Source of the DNA: Stagnihabitans lacustris
Lineage (GTDB): Bacteria > Pseudomonadota > Alphaproteobacteria > Rhodobacterales > Rhodobacteraceae
DNA: 64,000 nucleotides
Reading direction: 5' to 3'
Assembly: GCF_025950525.1 (NCBI RefSeq)
Contig: NZ_JAPDGS010000002.1
Span: 124,001 to 188,000, forward strand
Position 1 is the stretch's first letter. The number at the start of each line of letters is the position of its first letter. Below, piece by piece: positions 16,909-26,016 of this stretch. The notes under the pieces are model-generated. The model was given only the letters and a program-made list of their open reading frames with translations, made no database searches and was not told where the DNA came from. The translations under genes were made by a program, and so were the position numbers.

Positions 16909-19900
16909 ATGACGCAATACGACGAAGCCTGGGTTGCCGCCGAAGAAGCCAAGCGCGCCTGGATGGACGCCAACAGCCTGTATAAGACCGAGGACGAACA
17001 TTCGTCCTGCGGCGTGGGTCTGGTGGTGGCCGTGTCGGGCAAGCCGTCGCGCAAGGTCGTGGAAAACGGCATCAACGCGCTGAAGGCGATCTGGCACCGG
17101 GGCGCGGTCGATGCCGATGGCAAGACGGGCGACGGCGCGGGCATCCATGTGCAGATCCCGGCGCGGTTCTTTTATGACCAGGTGCGTCGCACGGGCCACG
17201 AGCCCGACATGGGCAAGCTGATCGCGGTCGGCCAGGTGTTTTTGCCGCGCACCGACTTTGGCGCTCAGGAGCGTTGCCGGACCATCGTCGAGACCGAGGT
17301 TCTGCGTCTGGGTCATTATATCTATGGCTGGCGTCACGTGCCGGTGGATACCTCGGTTCTGGGCGATAAGGCGGCTGCGACGCGGCCAGAAATCGAACAG
17401 ATCCTGATCCGCTGCGAAAACGGCACCGATCCGGAACAGTTTGAACGTGAGCTGTATATCATCCGCCGCCGGATCGAAAAGGCAGCCAATGCGGCTGGCA
17501 TCCAGGGCATGTATCTGTGTTCGCTGTCCTGCCGGTCGATCATCTACAAGGGGATGATGCTGGCCGAACAGGTCGCGGTCTTTTACCCCGACCTGATGGA
17601 CGACCGCTTTGAAAGCGCCTTTGCGATCTATCACCAGCGCTATTCCACCAACACCTTCCCGCAGTGGTGGCTGGCCCAGCCCTTCCGGATGCTGGCCCAT
17701 AACGGCGAGATCAACACGCTGAAGGGCAACGTCAACTGGATGAAGTCGCACGAAATCCGCATGGCTTCGTCGGCTTTTGGCGACATGGCCGAGGATATCA
17801 AGCCGATCATCCCGGGCGGCACGTCTGACTCCGGCGCTTTGGATGCGGTGTTCGAGGTTTTGGTGCGGTCCGGTCGGAACGCGCCGATGGCCAAGACGAT
17901 GTTGGTGCCGGAAGCCTGGTCCAAGCAGACCGTGAACATGCCGAAGGCCTGGGCCGACATGTATTCCTATTGCAACTCGATCATCGAACCCTGGGATGGC
18001 CCGGCGGCGCTTGCGATGACAGATGGCCGCTGGGTTTGCGGCGGGCTTGACCGCAACGGGTTGCGTCCGATGCGCTATGTCATCACCGGTGACGGGATGC
18101 TGATTGCGGGCTCTGAAGCCGGGATGGTTCCGGTCGACGAAGGCACCGTCCGCGAAAAGGGCGCGCTTGGGCCGGGGCAGATGATTGCCGTCGATATGCA
18201 AGAGGGCAAGCTTTACCACGACACCGAGATGAAGGACAAACTCGCCGCTGCCCAGCCCTATGGCGACTGGATCGAAAAGATCGTCGACCTGAACGCGATG
18301 CTGCGCGATGTCCCCGAGGCGCCGACCCATACCGGTGACGACCTGCGCCGCCGTCAGTTGGCGGCGGGCTATACGCTGGAAGAAATCGAGCAGGTCCTTT
18401 TGCCGATGGCCGAGGATGGCAAGGAAATGGTCGCCTCGATGGGCGATGACACGCCGGTTGCGGTTCTGTCGAATGTCTACCGCCCGCTGTCGCATTTCTT
18501 CCGCCAGAACTTCAGCCAAGTCACCAACCCGCCGATCGACTCTTTGCGTGAAGGTCGGGTGATGTCGCTGAAGACCCGCTTTGGCAACCTGCGCAACGTT
18601 TTGGATGAAAACAGCAGCCAGTCCGAAATTCTGGTCCTGGAAAGCCCCTTCATTGCGAATGGCGAGTTCCGGGTTCTGGTGGACCGTTTCGGCGCCCAGG
18701 TCGCGCATATCGACTGCACCTTTGCCCCGGGGCCGGATGCCCTGCGCAAGGCGCTGGAGCGTATCCGGACCGAGGCCGAAGACGCAGTGCGTTCGGGCGC
18801 GGGCCAACTGGTCCTGACGGATGAGCATCAGGGCGAAGGCAAGGTCGCCATGCCGATGATCCTTGCGACCTCGGCTGTGCACAGCTGGCTGACCCGCAAG
18901 GGCCTGCGGACCTTCTGTTCGATCAACGTGCGGTCGGCCGAGTGCATCGACCCGCATTACTTCGCGGTGCTGATCGGGTCGGGGGCCACCACGGTGAACC
19001 CCTATCTGGCCGAAGACACCATCGCCGACCGCATCACGCGCGGGTTGCTGCCGGGGTCCTTGGTCGATGCGATGCGTCTCTATCGGGATGCCATCGACGC
19101 GGGTCTGTTGAAGATCATGTCCAAGATGGGGATTTCGGTGATCTCGTCCTATCGGGGCGGGTTGAACTTTGAAGCCGTGGGCCTGTCGCGCGCCATGGTG
19201 GCCGAGTATTTCCCTGGGATGCAGTCGCGCATCTCTGGCATCGGTCTGGTCGGCATCCAGATGAAGTCGGAAGAGGTCCACGCAAAGGGTTGGGTCGCGG
19301 ATACCCGTGTCCTGCCGGTGGGTGGCTTCTACAAGGCGCGGCGGTCGGGCGAAAAGCACGCTTGGGAAGCCCAGACCATGCATATGCTACAATCGGCCTG
19401 CGACCGGGCGTCCTATGACATCTGGAAGCAGTATTCCGCGACGATGCGGGCCAATCCGCCGATCCACATCCGCGACCTTCTGGACATCAAGGCCCTGGGC
19501 AAGCCGGTGGCGATTGAGGAGGTGGAGAGCATCACCTCGATCCGCAAGCGCTTCGTAACGCCGGGCATGTCGCTGGGGGCGCTGGGGCCAGAGGCGCACA
19601 AGACGCTGAACGTCGCGATGAACCGGATTGGGGCCAAGAGCGATAGCGGCGAGGGTGGCGAAGACCCCGCGCATTTCCTGCCGGAAGCCAACGGGGACAA
19701 CCCTTCGGCCAAGATCAAGCAGGTCGCCTCCGGTCGCTTTGGTGTGACGGCGGAATACCTGAACGCCTGCGAAGAGCTGGAAATCAAGGTGGCCCAAGGG
19801 GCGAAGCCCGGCGAGGGTGGCCAGCTTCCGGGGATGAAGGTCACGGCGCTGATCGCGCGCCTGCGCCATTCGACCCCGGGGGTGACGCTGATTTCGCCGC

Positions 19901-21441
19901 CGCCGCACCATGACATCTATTCCATCGAAGACCTGGCGCAGCTGATCTACGACCTCAAGCAGATCAACCCGCGCGCCAAGGTGACGGTCAAGCTGGTGTC
20001 CTCCTCGGGTGTGGGGACGATTGCGGCGGGCGTGGCCAAGGCCAAGGCCGATGTCATCCTGATCTCGGGGCATAACGGCGGGACCGGGGCTTCTCCGGGG
20101 ACCTCGATCAAATACGCGGGCCTTCCGTGGGAGATGGGTCTGACCGAGGCCCACCAGGTCCTTGCGATGAACAACCTGCGGGAACGGGTGACTTTGCGCA
20201 CCGATGGCGGGCTCCGCACGGGCCGTGACGTCGTCATGGCCGCGATGATGGGCGCCGAAGAGTTCGGCATCGGCACCGCCGCCCTGATCGCCATGGGCTG
20301 CATCATGGTGCGTCAGTGCCAATCCAACACCTGCCCGGTCGGCGTCTGCACGCAGAACGAGGCCTTGCGGGCCAAGTTCACCGGCACGGCGGACAAGGTG
20401 GTCAACCTGATCACCTTCTATGCCCAAGAGGTGCGGGAGATCCTCGCCTCCATCGGAGCGCGGTCCTTGGACGAAATCATCGGGCGGGCGGATCTTCTGG
20501 CGCAGGTCTCGCGCGGGTCGGTCTTCCTCGATGACCTCGACCTGAACCCGCTGCTGATCTCGGTCGATGCGATGCAGAAGATCACCTATGACCGCTCCAA
20601 GCCGCGCAATGCGGTGCCGGATACGCTGGATGCCGAAATCATCCGCGATGGCGCGCGCTTCTTTGAAGACGGCGAGAAGATGCAGCTGTCCTATGCGGTG
20701 CGCAACACTCTGCGGACCATCGGGACGCGGGCGTCCAGCCATATCGTCAAGCGGTTCGGGATGCGCAATCAGCTGCAGGCCGATCACCTGACGGTCAAGC
20801 TGACCGGGTCTTGCGGGCAGTCGCTGGGGGCCTTTGCGGTCCGGGGCCTGAAGATCGAGGTGCAGGGCGATGCCAACGACTATGTCGGCAAGGGGCTCTC
20901 GGGTGCGACGATCGTGGTGCGGCCGTCGATGACCTCTCCGCTGAAGGCCGAGGAGAACACCATCGTGGGTAACACGGTTCTCTATGGCGCGACCGACGGG
21001 TTCCTTTACGCCGCAGGGCGCGCCGGTGAGCGGTTTGCCGTGCGCAACTCGGGCGCCAAGGTGGTGGTCGAGGGCGCGGGCTCGAACGCCTGCGAATACA
21101 TGACCGGCGGGGTTGCGGTGATCCTGGGGAGGATCGGGGCCAACTTTGGCGCCGGGATGACCGGGGGCATGGCTTACCTCTATGACCCGGAAGGCACGGC
21201 CGAAGACTATATGAACCACGAGACGCTGTTGACCTGCGGCCTGGGCCACCCCCATTGGGAAGCCCAGCTGAAGGGCCTGATCGAGGCGCATGTGGCCGAG
21301 ACCGGTTCGCGGCACGGGGCGCGCATCTTGGGGAATTGGGCCGAAGAGCGGGCGAATTTCCTGCAGGTCTGCCCGAAGGAAATGGTCTCGCGGCTGTCGC
21401 ATCCCTTGTCGGATGAGGCGGTTAAGGTTCCGGCCGAGTAA
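16909..21441 (+). CDS. gltB: Glutamate synthase large subunit
   Basis: A 1510-residue enzyme. A propeptide of 33 residues precedes the catalytic N-terminal cysteine of the glutaminase domain (EHSSCGVGL, Cys34). The central domain, the FMN/synthase domain and the C-terminal beta-helix GXGXG domain follow. The 3Fe-4S cysteines lie in CIMVRQCQSNTCPVGVC. GGAGG stands about eight bases before the ATG. It works with GltD in ammonia assimilation. A strong terminator follows at 21458. Confidence 0.97.
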   Translation: MTQYDEAWVAAEEAKRAWMDANSLYKTEDEHSSCGVGLVVAVSGKPSRKVVENGINALKAIWHRGAVDADGKTGDGAGIHVQIPARFFYDQVRRTGHEPDMGKLIAVGQVFLPRTDFGAQERCRTIVETEVLRLGHYIYGWRHVPVDTSVLGDKAAATRPEIEQILIRCENGTDPEQFERELYIIRRRIEKAANAAGIQGMYLCSLSCRSIIYKGMMLAEQVAVFYPDLMDDRFESAFAIYHQRYSTNTFPQWWLAQPFRMLAHNGEINTLKGNVNWMKSHEIRMASSAFGDMAEDIKPIIPGGTSDSGALDAVFEVLVRSGRNAPMAKTMLVPEAWSKQTVNMPKAWADMYSYCNSIIEPWDGPAALAMTDGRWVCGGLDRNGLRPMRYVITGDGMLIAGSEAGMVPVDEGTVREKGALGPGQMIAVDMQEGKLYHDTEMKDKLAAAQPYGDWIEKIVDLNAMLRDVPEAPTHTGDDLRRRQLAAGYTLEEIEQVLLPMAEDGKEMVASMGDDTPVAVLSNVYRPLSHFFRQNFSQVTNPPIDSLREGRVMSLKTRFGNLRNVLDENSSQSEILVLESPFIANGEFRVLVDRFGAQVAHIDCTFAPGPDALRKALERIRTEAEDAVRSGAGQLVLTDEHQGEGKVAMPMILATSAVHSWLTRKGLRTFCSINVRSAECIDPHYFAVLIGSGATTVNPYLAEDTIADRITRGLLPGSLVDAMRLYRDAIDAGLLKIMSKMGISVISSYRGGLNFEAVGLSRAMVAEYFPGMQSRISGIGLVGIQMKSEEVHAKGWVADTRVLPVGGFYKARRSGEKHAWEAQTMHMLQSACDRASYDIWKQYSATMRANPPIHIRDLLDIKALGKPVAIEEVESITSIRKRFVTPGMSLGALGPEAHKTLNVAMNRIGAKSDSGEGGEDPAHFLPEANGDNPSAKIKQVASGRFGVTAEYLNACEELEIKVAQGAKPGEGGQLPGMKVTALIARLRHSTPGVTLISPPPHHDIYSIEDLAQLIYDLKQINPRAKVTVKLVSSSGVGTIAAGVAKAKADVILISGHNGGTGASPGTSIKYAGLPWEMGLTEAHQVLAMNNLRERVTLRTDGGLRTGRDVVMAAMMGAEEFGIGTAALIAMGCIMVRQCQSNTCPVGVCTQNEALRAKFTGTADKVVNLITFYAQEVREILASIGARSLDEIIGRADLLAQVSRGSVFLDDLDLNPLLISVDAMQKITYDRSKPRNAVPDTLDAEIIRDGARFFEDGEKMQLSYAVRNTLRTIGTRASSHIVKRFGMRNQLQADHLTVKLTGSCGQSLGAFAVRGLKIEVQGDANDYVGKGLSGATIVVRPSMTSPLKAEENTIVGNTVLYGATDGFLYAAGRAGERFAVRNSGAKVVVEGAGSNACEYMTGGVAVILGRIGANFGAGMTGGMAYLYDPEGTAEDYMNHETLLTCGLGHPHWEAQLKGLIEAHVAETGSRHGARILGNWAEERANFLQVCPKEMVSRLSHPLSDEAVKVPAE

Positions 21442-21457
21442 AGGCTTTGCGAGATTG

Positions 21458-21488
21458 AAAAGGGCCGGGGCGAAAGCTCCGGCCCTTT
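21458..21488 (+). terminator. Terminator of the glt operon
   Basis: AAAGGGCCGGGGC-GAAA-GCTCCGGCCCTTT forms a long GC-rich stem (one G-T pair) closed by a GAAA tetraloop and followed by T residues. It starts 16 bp after the gltB stop. Confidence 0.9.
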
Positions 21489-21562
21489 GTCATGCGGAGA
21501 TCCTGCGGATCAAGCCTTTGCGTTTGGGGGGGCTTTGCCCCCCGCCCCGTGCCGGGACTCCC

Positions 21563-21586
21563 CCCGAGTATTTTCGTCAGTATGAA
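21563..21586 (+). repeat. Intergenic repeat with core GTATTTTCGTCAGTATGAAA
   Basis: After the glt terminator comes a GC-rich palindromic stretch (GGGGGGGCTTTGCCCCCC) and then a short conserved tail. Related tails occur at 30006-30028 and, inverted, at 30228-30250. All are intergenic, so this is a dispersed element of the chromosome. Confidence 0.5.
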
Positions 21587-21587
21587 A

Positions 21588-22781
21588 TCAGGGGAGGAGC
21601 GGCAAAAGGTCCGGGCTGGCGTAACCGTCGGGGGGGAGGCCCTGTGCCCTTTGGAAGGCGCGGATGGCGGCTTGGGTGTTGGGGCCGATCTTGCCATCGG
21701 CGCCTTTCGTGTCGAAGCCCGCGCGGGTCAGGCCCTGTTGCAGTTGGATGCGTTCGGCCAGGGTCAGGGCGCGCAGGTCGCGGGGCCACTCCGCGCGGAT
21801 CGGCGGCGCGCCCTTGAGGCGGTCGGACAGGTGGCCCACCGCGATGACATAGGCATCGGCGGGGTTATAGGATTCAATCGCGTGGAAGTTCGGGCAGATC
21901 AGAAAGGCCGCGCCGCGGTGGCCTGCGGGGGCCAGAAGCGAGGCCTGGCAGTCGGGCAAGTCGCCCTTGACCCCAAGGCCCGCCCATTCGACGGCGGGCT
22001 TTTTGACGCGCTCTCCCACCAGGGACCAGTCGATGTTGGCGGGCAGGGTGACTTCGACGCCCCAGGGTCCCTTGCCCCAGCCCCAATGCGCCAGGAAGGC
22101 CGCCGTCGAGGCCAGCGCATCGCCCGGATCATCGGCCCAAAGCGCCTTTTGCCCATCGCCGTCGAAATCCACCGCCAGGGTCAGGACGTTGGAGGGCATG
22201 AATTGCGTATGCCCCAAGGCCCCCGCCCAAGAGGCCTTCAGGTCCGCAGGTGCGCCGTTTTGCACCAACCTCAAGGCGGCGATCAGCTCGCTTTCGAAAT
22301 AGGCCCCGCGCCGGGTCGAAGACGCCAGCGTCGCCAGCCCCGCCAGCACCGGCACATCGCCACGATTGGCGCCGTAGTCGCTTTCCAGCCCCCAGATGGC
22401 AACCACGACGGCGGGGTCAACGCCATAGGCGGCCTCGATCCGCCCCAGCACGTCTGCATGGTCCTGCATCGCCTTTTGCCCCCGGGTCACGCGGTCCTCG
22501 GATACGGCGCGGTCCAGGTAATCCCAGATCGTGCGGGAAAACTCGGCCTGGTTGCGGTCACGCTCCAGCACGTCGTCGCGCGCCACCATCTGCGGCCTTG
22601 CGCGGGTCCAGGTGGCCTGGGTGATCCCGGCCGCCAGAGCGCGGGTGTGGAAGGCGTCAAGCCAAGTGGGGAGGTCGGCCATGATCCAGCTCTCGGACAG
22701 GGGGGAATAGCCCCGGTGGGCGGGCGGATCGGCCAGGGCCGGGGCGGCAAGCGCCAGCAGAAGGAGAAGGAACCGTCCCAT
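21588..22781 (-). CDS. Lytic murein transglycosylase (MltB-like) with peptidoglycan-binding domain
   Basis: A 397-residue periplasmic enzyme that cuts glycan strands of peptidoglycan. A signal peptide (MGRFLLLLLALAAPALA) is followed by the SLT_2-type catalytic domain, with the catalytic glutamate in AIWGLESDYGANRGD and the typical GALGHTQFMPSN. A C-terminal PG_binding_1 domain (about 335-395, with GADGKIGPNTQAAIRAFQ) ends the chain. An ATG 18 bp upstream is possible but neither start has a clear ribosome site. Confidence 0.9.
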   Translation of the reverse strand: MGRFLLLLLALAAPALADPPAHRGYSPLSESWIMADLPTWLDAFHTRALAAGITQATWTRARPQMVARDDVLERDRNQAEFSRTIWDYLDRAVSEDRVTRGQKAMQDHADVLGRIEAAYGVDPAVVVAIWGLESDYGANRGDVPVLAGLATLASSTRRGAYFESELIAALRLVQNGAPADLKASWAGALGHTQFMPSNVLTLAVDFDGDGQKALWADDPGDALASTAAFLAHWGWGKGPWGVEVTLPANIDWSLVGERVKKPAVEWAGLGVKGDLPDCQASLLAPAGHRGAAFLICPNFHAIESYNPADAYVIAVGHLSDRLKGAPPIRAEWPRDLRALTLAERIQLQQGLTRAGFDTKGADGKIGPNTQAAIRAFQRAQGLPPDGYASPDLLPLLP

Positions 22782-22818
22782 GGGGGTTTGATGCCTCATG
22801 GGACGGGGTATGGCAAGC

Positions 22819-22870
22819 GGCGGGGTGAACCCCGCCCTACCCCTGCGCGCAGGGCGGGATTTATCCCGCC
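22819..22870. repeat. Pair of REP-like palindromes
   Basis: Two perfect 18-bp palindromes, GGCGGGGTGAACCCCGCC (22819-22836) and GGCGGGATTTATCCCGCC (22853-22870), lie 16 bp apart between the transglycosylase start and the iron-permease stop. The paired arrangement resembles bacterial REP/BIME elements. The second may also end the permease transcript. Confidence 0.65.
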
Positions 22871-22875
22871 GCCCC

Positions 22876-23193
22876 TCAAGCAGCCCGCAGGCGCGGCGTG
22901 TCGCGCAAGAGGGCCAGGATCTCGGCGTTCTGGCGCTCCAGCCGGTGCAAGTGGTCTTGCAGTTCCGCAATCGTGCGGTTGCCGGTGTTTTGCAGCAAAA
23001 AGACCATCAGAAAGGTGCTGATCGTTGTGCCGGTGTTGATCACCAGTTGCCAGGTGTCCGAAAACTGAAAGATCGGCCCCGAGATGGCCCAGGACAGGAC
23101 CACGGCAAAGGCCAGGATAAAGGCCAGGGGGCGACCCATGGCGGCGGAAATCCATTCGGCAAGCCGCTCAAAGCGGCTGTGGATGAAGGTCAT
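22876..23193 (-). CDS. Low-affinity iron permease family membrane protein
   Basis: A 105-residue protein with two hydrophobic helices (PLAFILAFAVVLSWAISGPI and the following TWQLVINTGTTISTFLMVFLLQ) and a C-terminal helix rich in charged residues. NTGTTISTFLMVFLLQNTGNRT is the hallmark of the bacterial Fet4-like family. AAGGAG precedes the chosen ATG by seven bases. Despite the family name, iron transport has rarely been shown for the short bacterial forms. Confidence 0.85.
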   Translation of the reverse strand: MTFIHSRFERLAEWISAAMGRPLAFILAFAVVLSWAISGPIFQFSDTWQLVINTGTTISTFLMVFLLQNTGNRTIAELQDHLHRLERQNAEILALLRDTPRLRAA

Positions 23194-23382
23194 CGTATTC
23201 TCCTTGTGCGACCGGCCGCCCGGGCCGCGCACAAGGGTATCACCCCTGGATGCGGTCCTCGGACGGCTCGGTCGATCGACTGTCGGGTGACATGTTGAAA
23301 CCTTGGGTGAAACGGACGTGCTGTCCGCGGGGGTTATGTAACACGGTGGGCGGGGGAAATCAACCGAGGCGGGCGAAAGGCG

Positions 23383-23589
23383 TCATTCGTCGGTCTTGGC
23401 CCAAAGTTCGGTCAGGGAGCGGCCCTTGCGGCCCCAATTGTCGGTGTCGACCTCGTCGATCAGGACGAAGACAAATTCGGGGTCGCGGCCCAGCTCTTCG
23501 ACCAGGACTTCGGTCATGCGGCGGATCACCGCGCGCTTTTGTTCGGCGGTGGCGACACCTTTGGCGATTTCAACCCGGACGATCGGCAT
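23383..23589 (-). CDS. 4-oxalocrotonate tautomerase family protein
   Basis: A 68-residue tautomerase. After removal of Met the chain begins with the catalytic proline (MPIVRVEI). The rest follows the family (LVEELGRDPEFVFVLIDEVD, then NWGRKGRSLTE). The start with AGGAAG upstream was chosen because Pro must be residue 2; the open frame extends further up without function. No degradation pathway genes are adjacent, so the substrate is unknown. Confidence 0.9.
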   Translation of the reverse strand: MPIVRVEIAKGVATAEQKRAVIRRMTEVLVEELGRDPEFVFVLIDEVDTDNWGRKGRSLTELWAKTDE

Positions 23590-23636
23590 GGGACGCTTCC
23601 TTTTGGGCCTGTCAGAACTCTGCATCCGCGGCGTAG

Positions 23637-23654
23637 CCCGGGGTATACCCCGGG
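23637..23654. repeat. 18-bp palindrome CCCGGGGTATACCCCGGG, copy 1
   Basis: A perfect palindrome between the RNase R stop and the tautomerase gene. It also occurs at 27822-27839. The flanking bases on one side (CTACGC..GCGGA..CAGAG) are shared too, in opposite orientation, so the repeated element is about 38 bp long. Confidence 0.7.
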
Positions 23655-23669
23655 ATTTTGTGGCGGGAC

Positions 23670-25931
23670 TTACCGGCGGGTGCGGGTGACTTTCTTCTTG
23701 ATGCCATCGCTGCGGGCCTTGAAGCCTGCGCCCTTGCGTGGCGCATAGCCCTTGCCGCGCGGTGCGGGGTTGCGCAACGTGCCGCCCTCGACGTTCAACA
23801 GCTCCAGCACCAGGCCGCCGGTCGTGGGGGTCGCCTCGGCCAGGCGCACGGTGACGCGCTGACCCAGGCCCAGGGTGATGCCGGTATCCGCGCCGGTCAG
23901 AGTCTGGGTGTCCTCGTCATAGCGGAAATACTCGCGCCCGACAGAGCGGATCGGAACCAACCCGTCTGCCCCGGTCTCGTCCAGTTTCACAAACAGGCCG
24001 AACTTCTGCACCCCCGCAATCCGCCCGCTGAATTCGGTGCCGACGCGGTCCGACAGATAGGCCGCCAGATAGCGGTCGGTCGTATCGCGTTCCGCCGCCA
24101 TCGACCGCCGCTCGGTGTCCGAGATCAGCTTGGCGGTTTCCTCCAGGTTTTCGCGGTCCCACGGCGACAGCCCATCCTTGCCCCAACCATGCCCGGCGAT
24201 CAGGCCGCGATGCACGATCAGGTCGGAATAGCGCCGGATGGGCGAGGTGAAATGCGCGTAGTTCCGCAAGGCCAGGCCAAAGTGGCCGAAGTTTTGCGGG
24301 CTGTAATAGGCCTGGGTCATCGACCGCAGCGCGGTGATGTTGATCAGCTCGGCAAATTCGGAGCCCGCAGCCGCCTCCAGCAGGCGGTTCAGATGGGCCG
24401 TCCGCAGGACCTGCCCCTTGGCCAGCACAAAGCCCGAGGCCTGGGCGACCTCGCGCAGGGCGTCCAGCTTTTCGGGGCTGGGTTCCTCGTGGACGCGGAA
24501 CAGCAGCGGGGACTTCAGGCGGATCAGCTCTTCGGCGGCGGCGACGTTCGCCAGCACCATGAATTCCTCGATCAGCTTGTGGGCGTCATAGCGGTCGGCA
24601 AAGGCGACCGAGGTGATCTGGCCCTCGTCGTTCAGGATGATCTTGCGTTCGGGCAGGTCAAGTTCCAGAGGCTGACGCGCCGCCCGCGCCGCCTTCAGGC
24701 TGGCATAGGCGGCATACAAGGGCCGCAAGACGGGCTCCAACAAAGGCGCGGTGGCGGCGTCCGGGGTGCCGTCGATGGCGGTTTGCACCTGGGCATAGGA
24801 CAAAGCGGCCTTGGAGCGCATCAACCCCCGGGTAAAGCTGTGCCGCAGCTTGGTGCCGTCCTTGTCGATGACCATGCGGACCGCAAGGCAAGCGCGGTCG
24901 ACATTTTCGTGCAGGGAACACAGGTCGCCCGACAGGATATCGGGCAGCATCGGCACGACACGGTCGGGGAAATAGCTGGAGTTGCCACGCTTGCGCGCCT
25001 CACGGTCCAGCTGACTGCCGGGTGTCACGTAATGCGCCACGTCGGCAATCGCCACCCACAGGACATGGCCGCCAAGGTTGTGCGGGTCGGTGTCGGGTTC
25101 CGCATAAACCGCGTCATCGCGGTCGCGGGCATCGGGCGGGTCGATGGTGCAAAGCCACAGGTCGCGCAGGTCTTCGCGCGACCCAAGCGGGGCCTCGACC
25201 TTGCCGTCCGCTTCGGCCACCACCGCATCGGGGAAGTCGTCGGGGATGCCGTGCTGGTGAATGGCGATCAAGCTGACAGCCTTTGGCCCCGAAGGATCGC
25301 CCAGCCGCACGATGACCCGCGCCGAGGGAAGGCCCATCGACCGTTTGCCGATCAACTCCGCCTCGACCAGCTCACCGTCCCGCGCCTCGTTGACGCCATC
25401 GCGGGGGACGCGCCATTCCTTGTCGGACCCCTTGTCGATCGGCTGGATGCGCCCGCCCTCCGCCGATTTGCGGAAGATGCCCAGCACCTTATGCGCCGTC
25501 GTCCCCAGCGCGCGGATCAACCGCGCCTCATAGCCGTGGTCCTCTCCGCTGACCCGGGTCAGCCGCGCCAGGATGCGCATCCCGCCGCCCAAAGCCACAT
25601 CGCCCTTTTGCGGCACGATCAGGATGGCGGGGCCATCGGTCGGCACGCCGGCCTCCAGTGGCCTTGCGAACAGGTCGCCATCCGCGTCGGGGGGCAGGAC
25701 CTCCAGCACGGCGACGGGGGGCAACACGCCCTCGGCGGCAAGGTAGGAGGTCCGGGCGCGGGGGGCGCGGGTCACGCCGTCCTCGGCCTCGATCTCGTCG
25801 ATCATGCGGGCCAAGTCACCCCGGGCGGCGCCCTTGATGCCGAAGGCACGGGCGATGTCGCGGCCATTGGCCTGAAGCGGGTTTTCGGCGATCCATTGGC
25901 GGATCTGGGCTTTGCTGGGAAGGGATATCAT
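23670..25931 (-). CDS. rnr: Ribonuclease R
   Basis: A 753-residue 3'-5' exoribonuclease that degrades structured RNA. An N-terminal helix-turn-helix/cold-shock region is followed by the RNB catalytic domain. Its acidic metal site lies in IDPPDARDRDDAVY and the domain has the usual WVAIADVAHYV and GNSSYFPDRVVPMLP. A C-terminal S1 domain follows, ending in a Lys/Arg-rich tail (GIKKKVTRTRR). It is divergent from the aminotransferase gene. Confidence 0.95.
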   Translation of the reverse strand: MISLPSKAQIRQWIAENPLQANGRDIARAFGIKGAARGDLARMIDEIEAEDGVTRAPRARTSYLAAEGVLPPVAVLEVLPPDADGDLFARPLEAGVPTDGPAILIVPQKGDVALGGGMRILARLTRVSGEDHGYEARLIRALGTTAHKVLGIFRKSAEGGRIQPIDKGSDKEWRVPRDGVNEARDGELVEAELIGKRSMGLPSARVIVRLGDPSGPKAVSLIAIHQHGIPDDFPDAVVAEADGKVEAPLGSREDLRDLWLCTIDPPDARDRDDAVYAEPDTDPHNLGGHVLWVAIADVAHYVTPGSQLDREARKRGNSSYFPDRVVPMLPDILSGDLCSLHENVDRACLAVRMVIDKDGTKLRHSFTRGLMRSKAALSYAQVQTAIDGTPDAATAPLLEPVLRPLYAAYASLKAARAARQPLELDLPERKIILNDEGQITSVAFADRYDAHKLIEEFMVLANVAAAEELIRLKSPLLFRVHEEPSPEKLDALREVAQASGFVLAKGQVLRTAHLNRLLEAAAGSEFAELINITALRSMTQAYYSPQNFGHFGLALRNYAHFTSPIRRYSDLIVHRGLIAGHGWGKDGLSPWDRENLEETAKLISDTERRSMAAERDTTDRYLAAYLSDRVGTEFSGRIAGVQKFGLFVKLDETGADGLVPIRSVGREYFRYDEDTQTLTGADTGITLGLGQRVTVRLAEATPTTGGLVLELLNVEGGTLRNPAPRGKGYAPRKGAGFKARSDGIKKKVTRTRR

Positions 25932-26016
25932 GCCCTTCCCCTACCACCTTTGCAGCAGGTGGGAAAGCCTTGCGGGGAAGGCGCGGCCCTGCCACCTTGC
26001 CCGCAGGAGGTGCCCC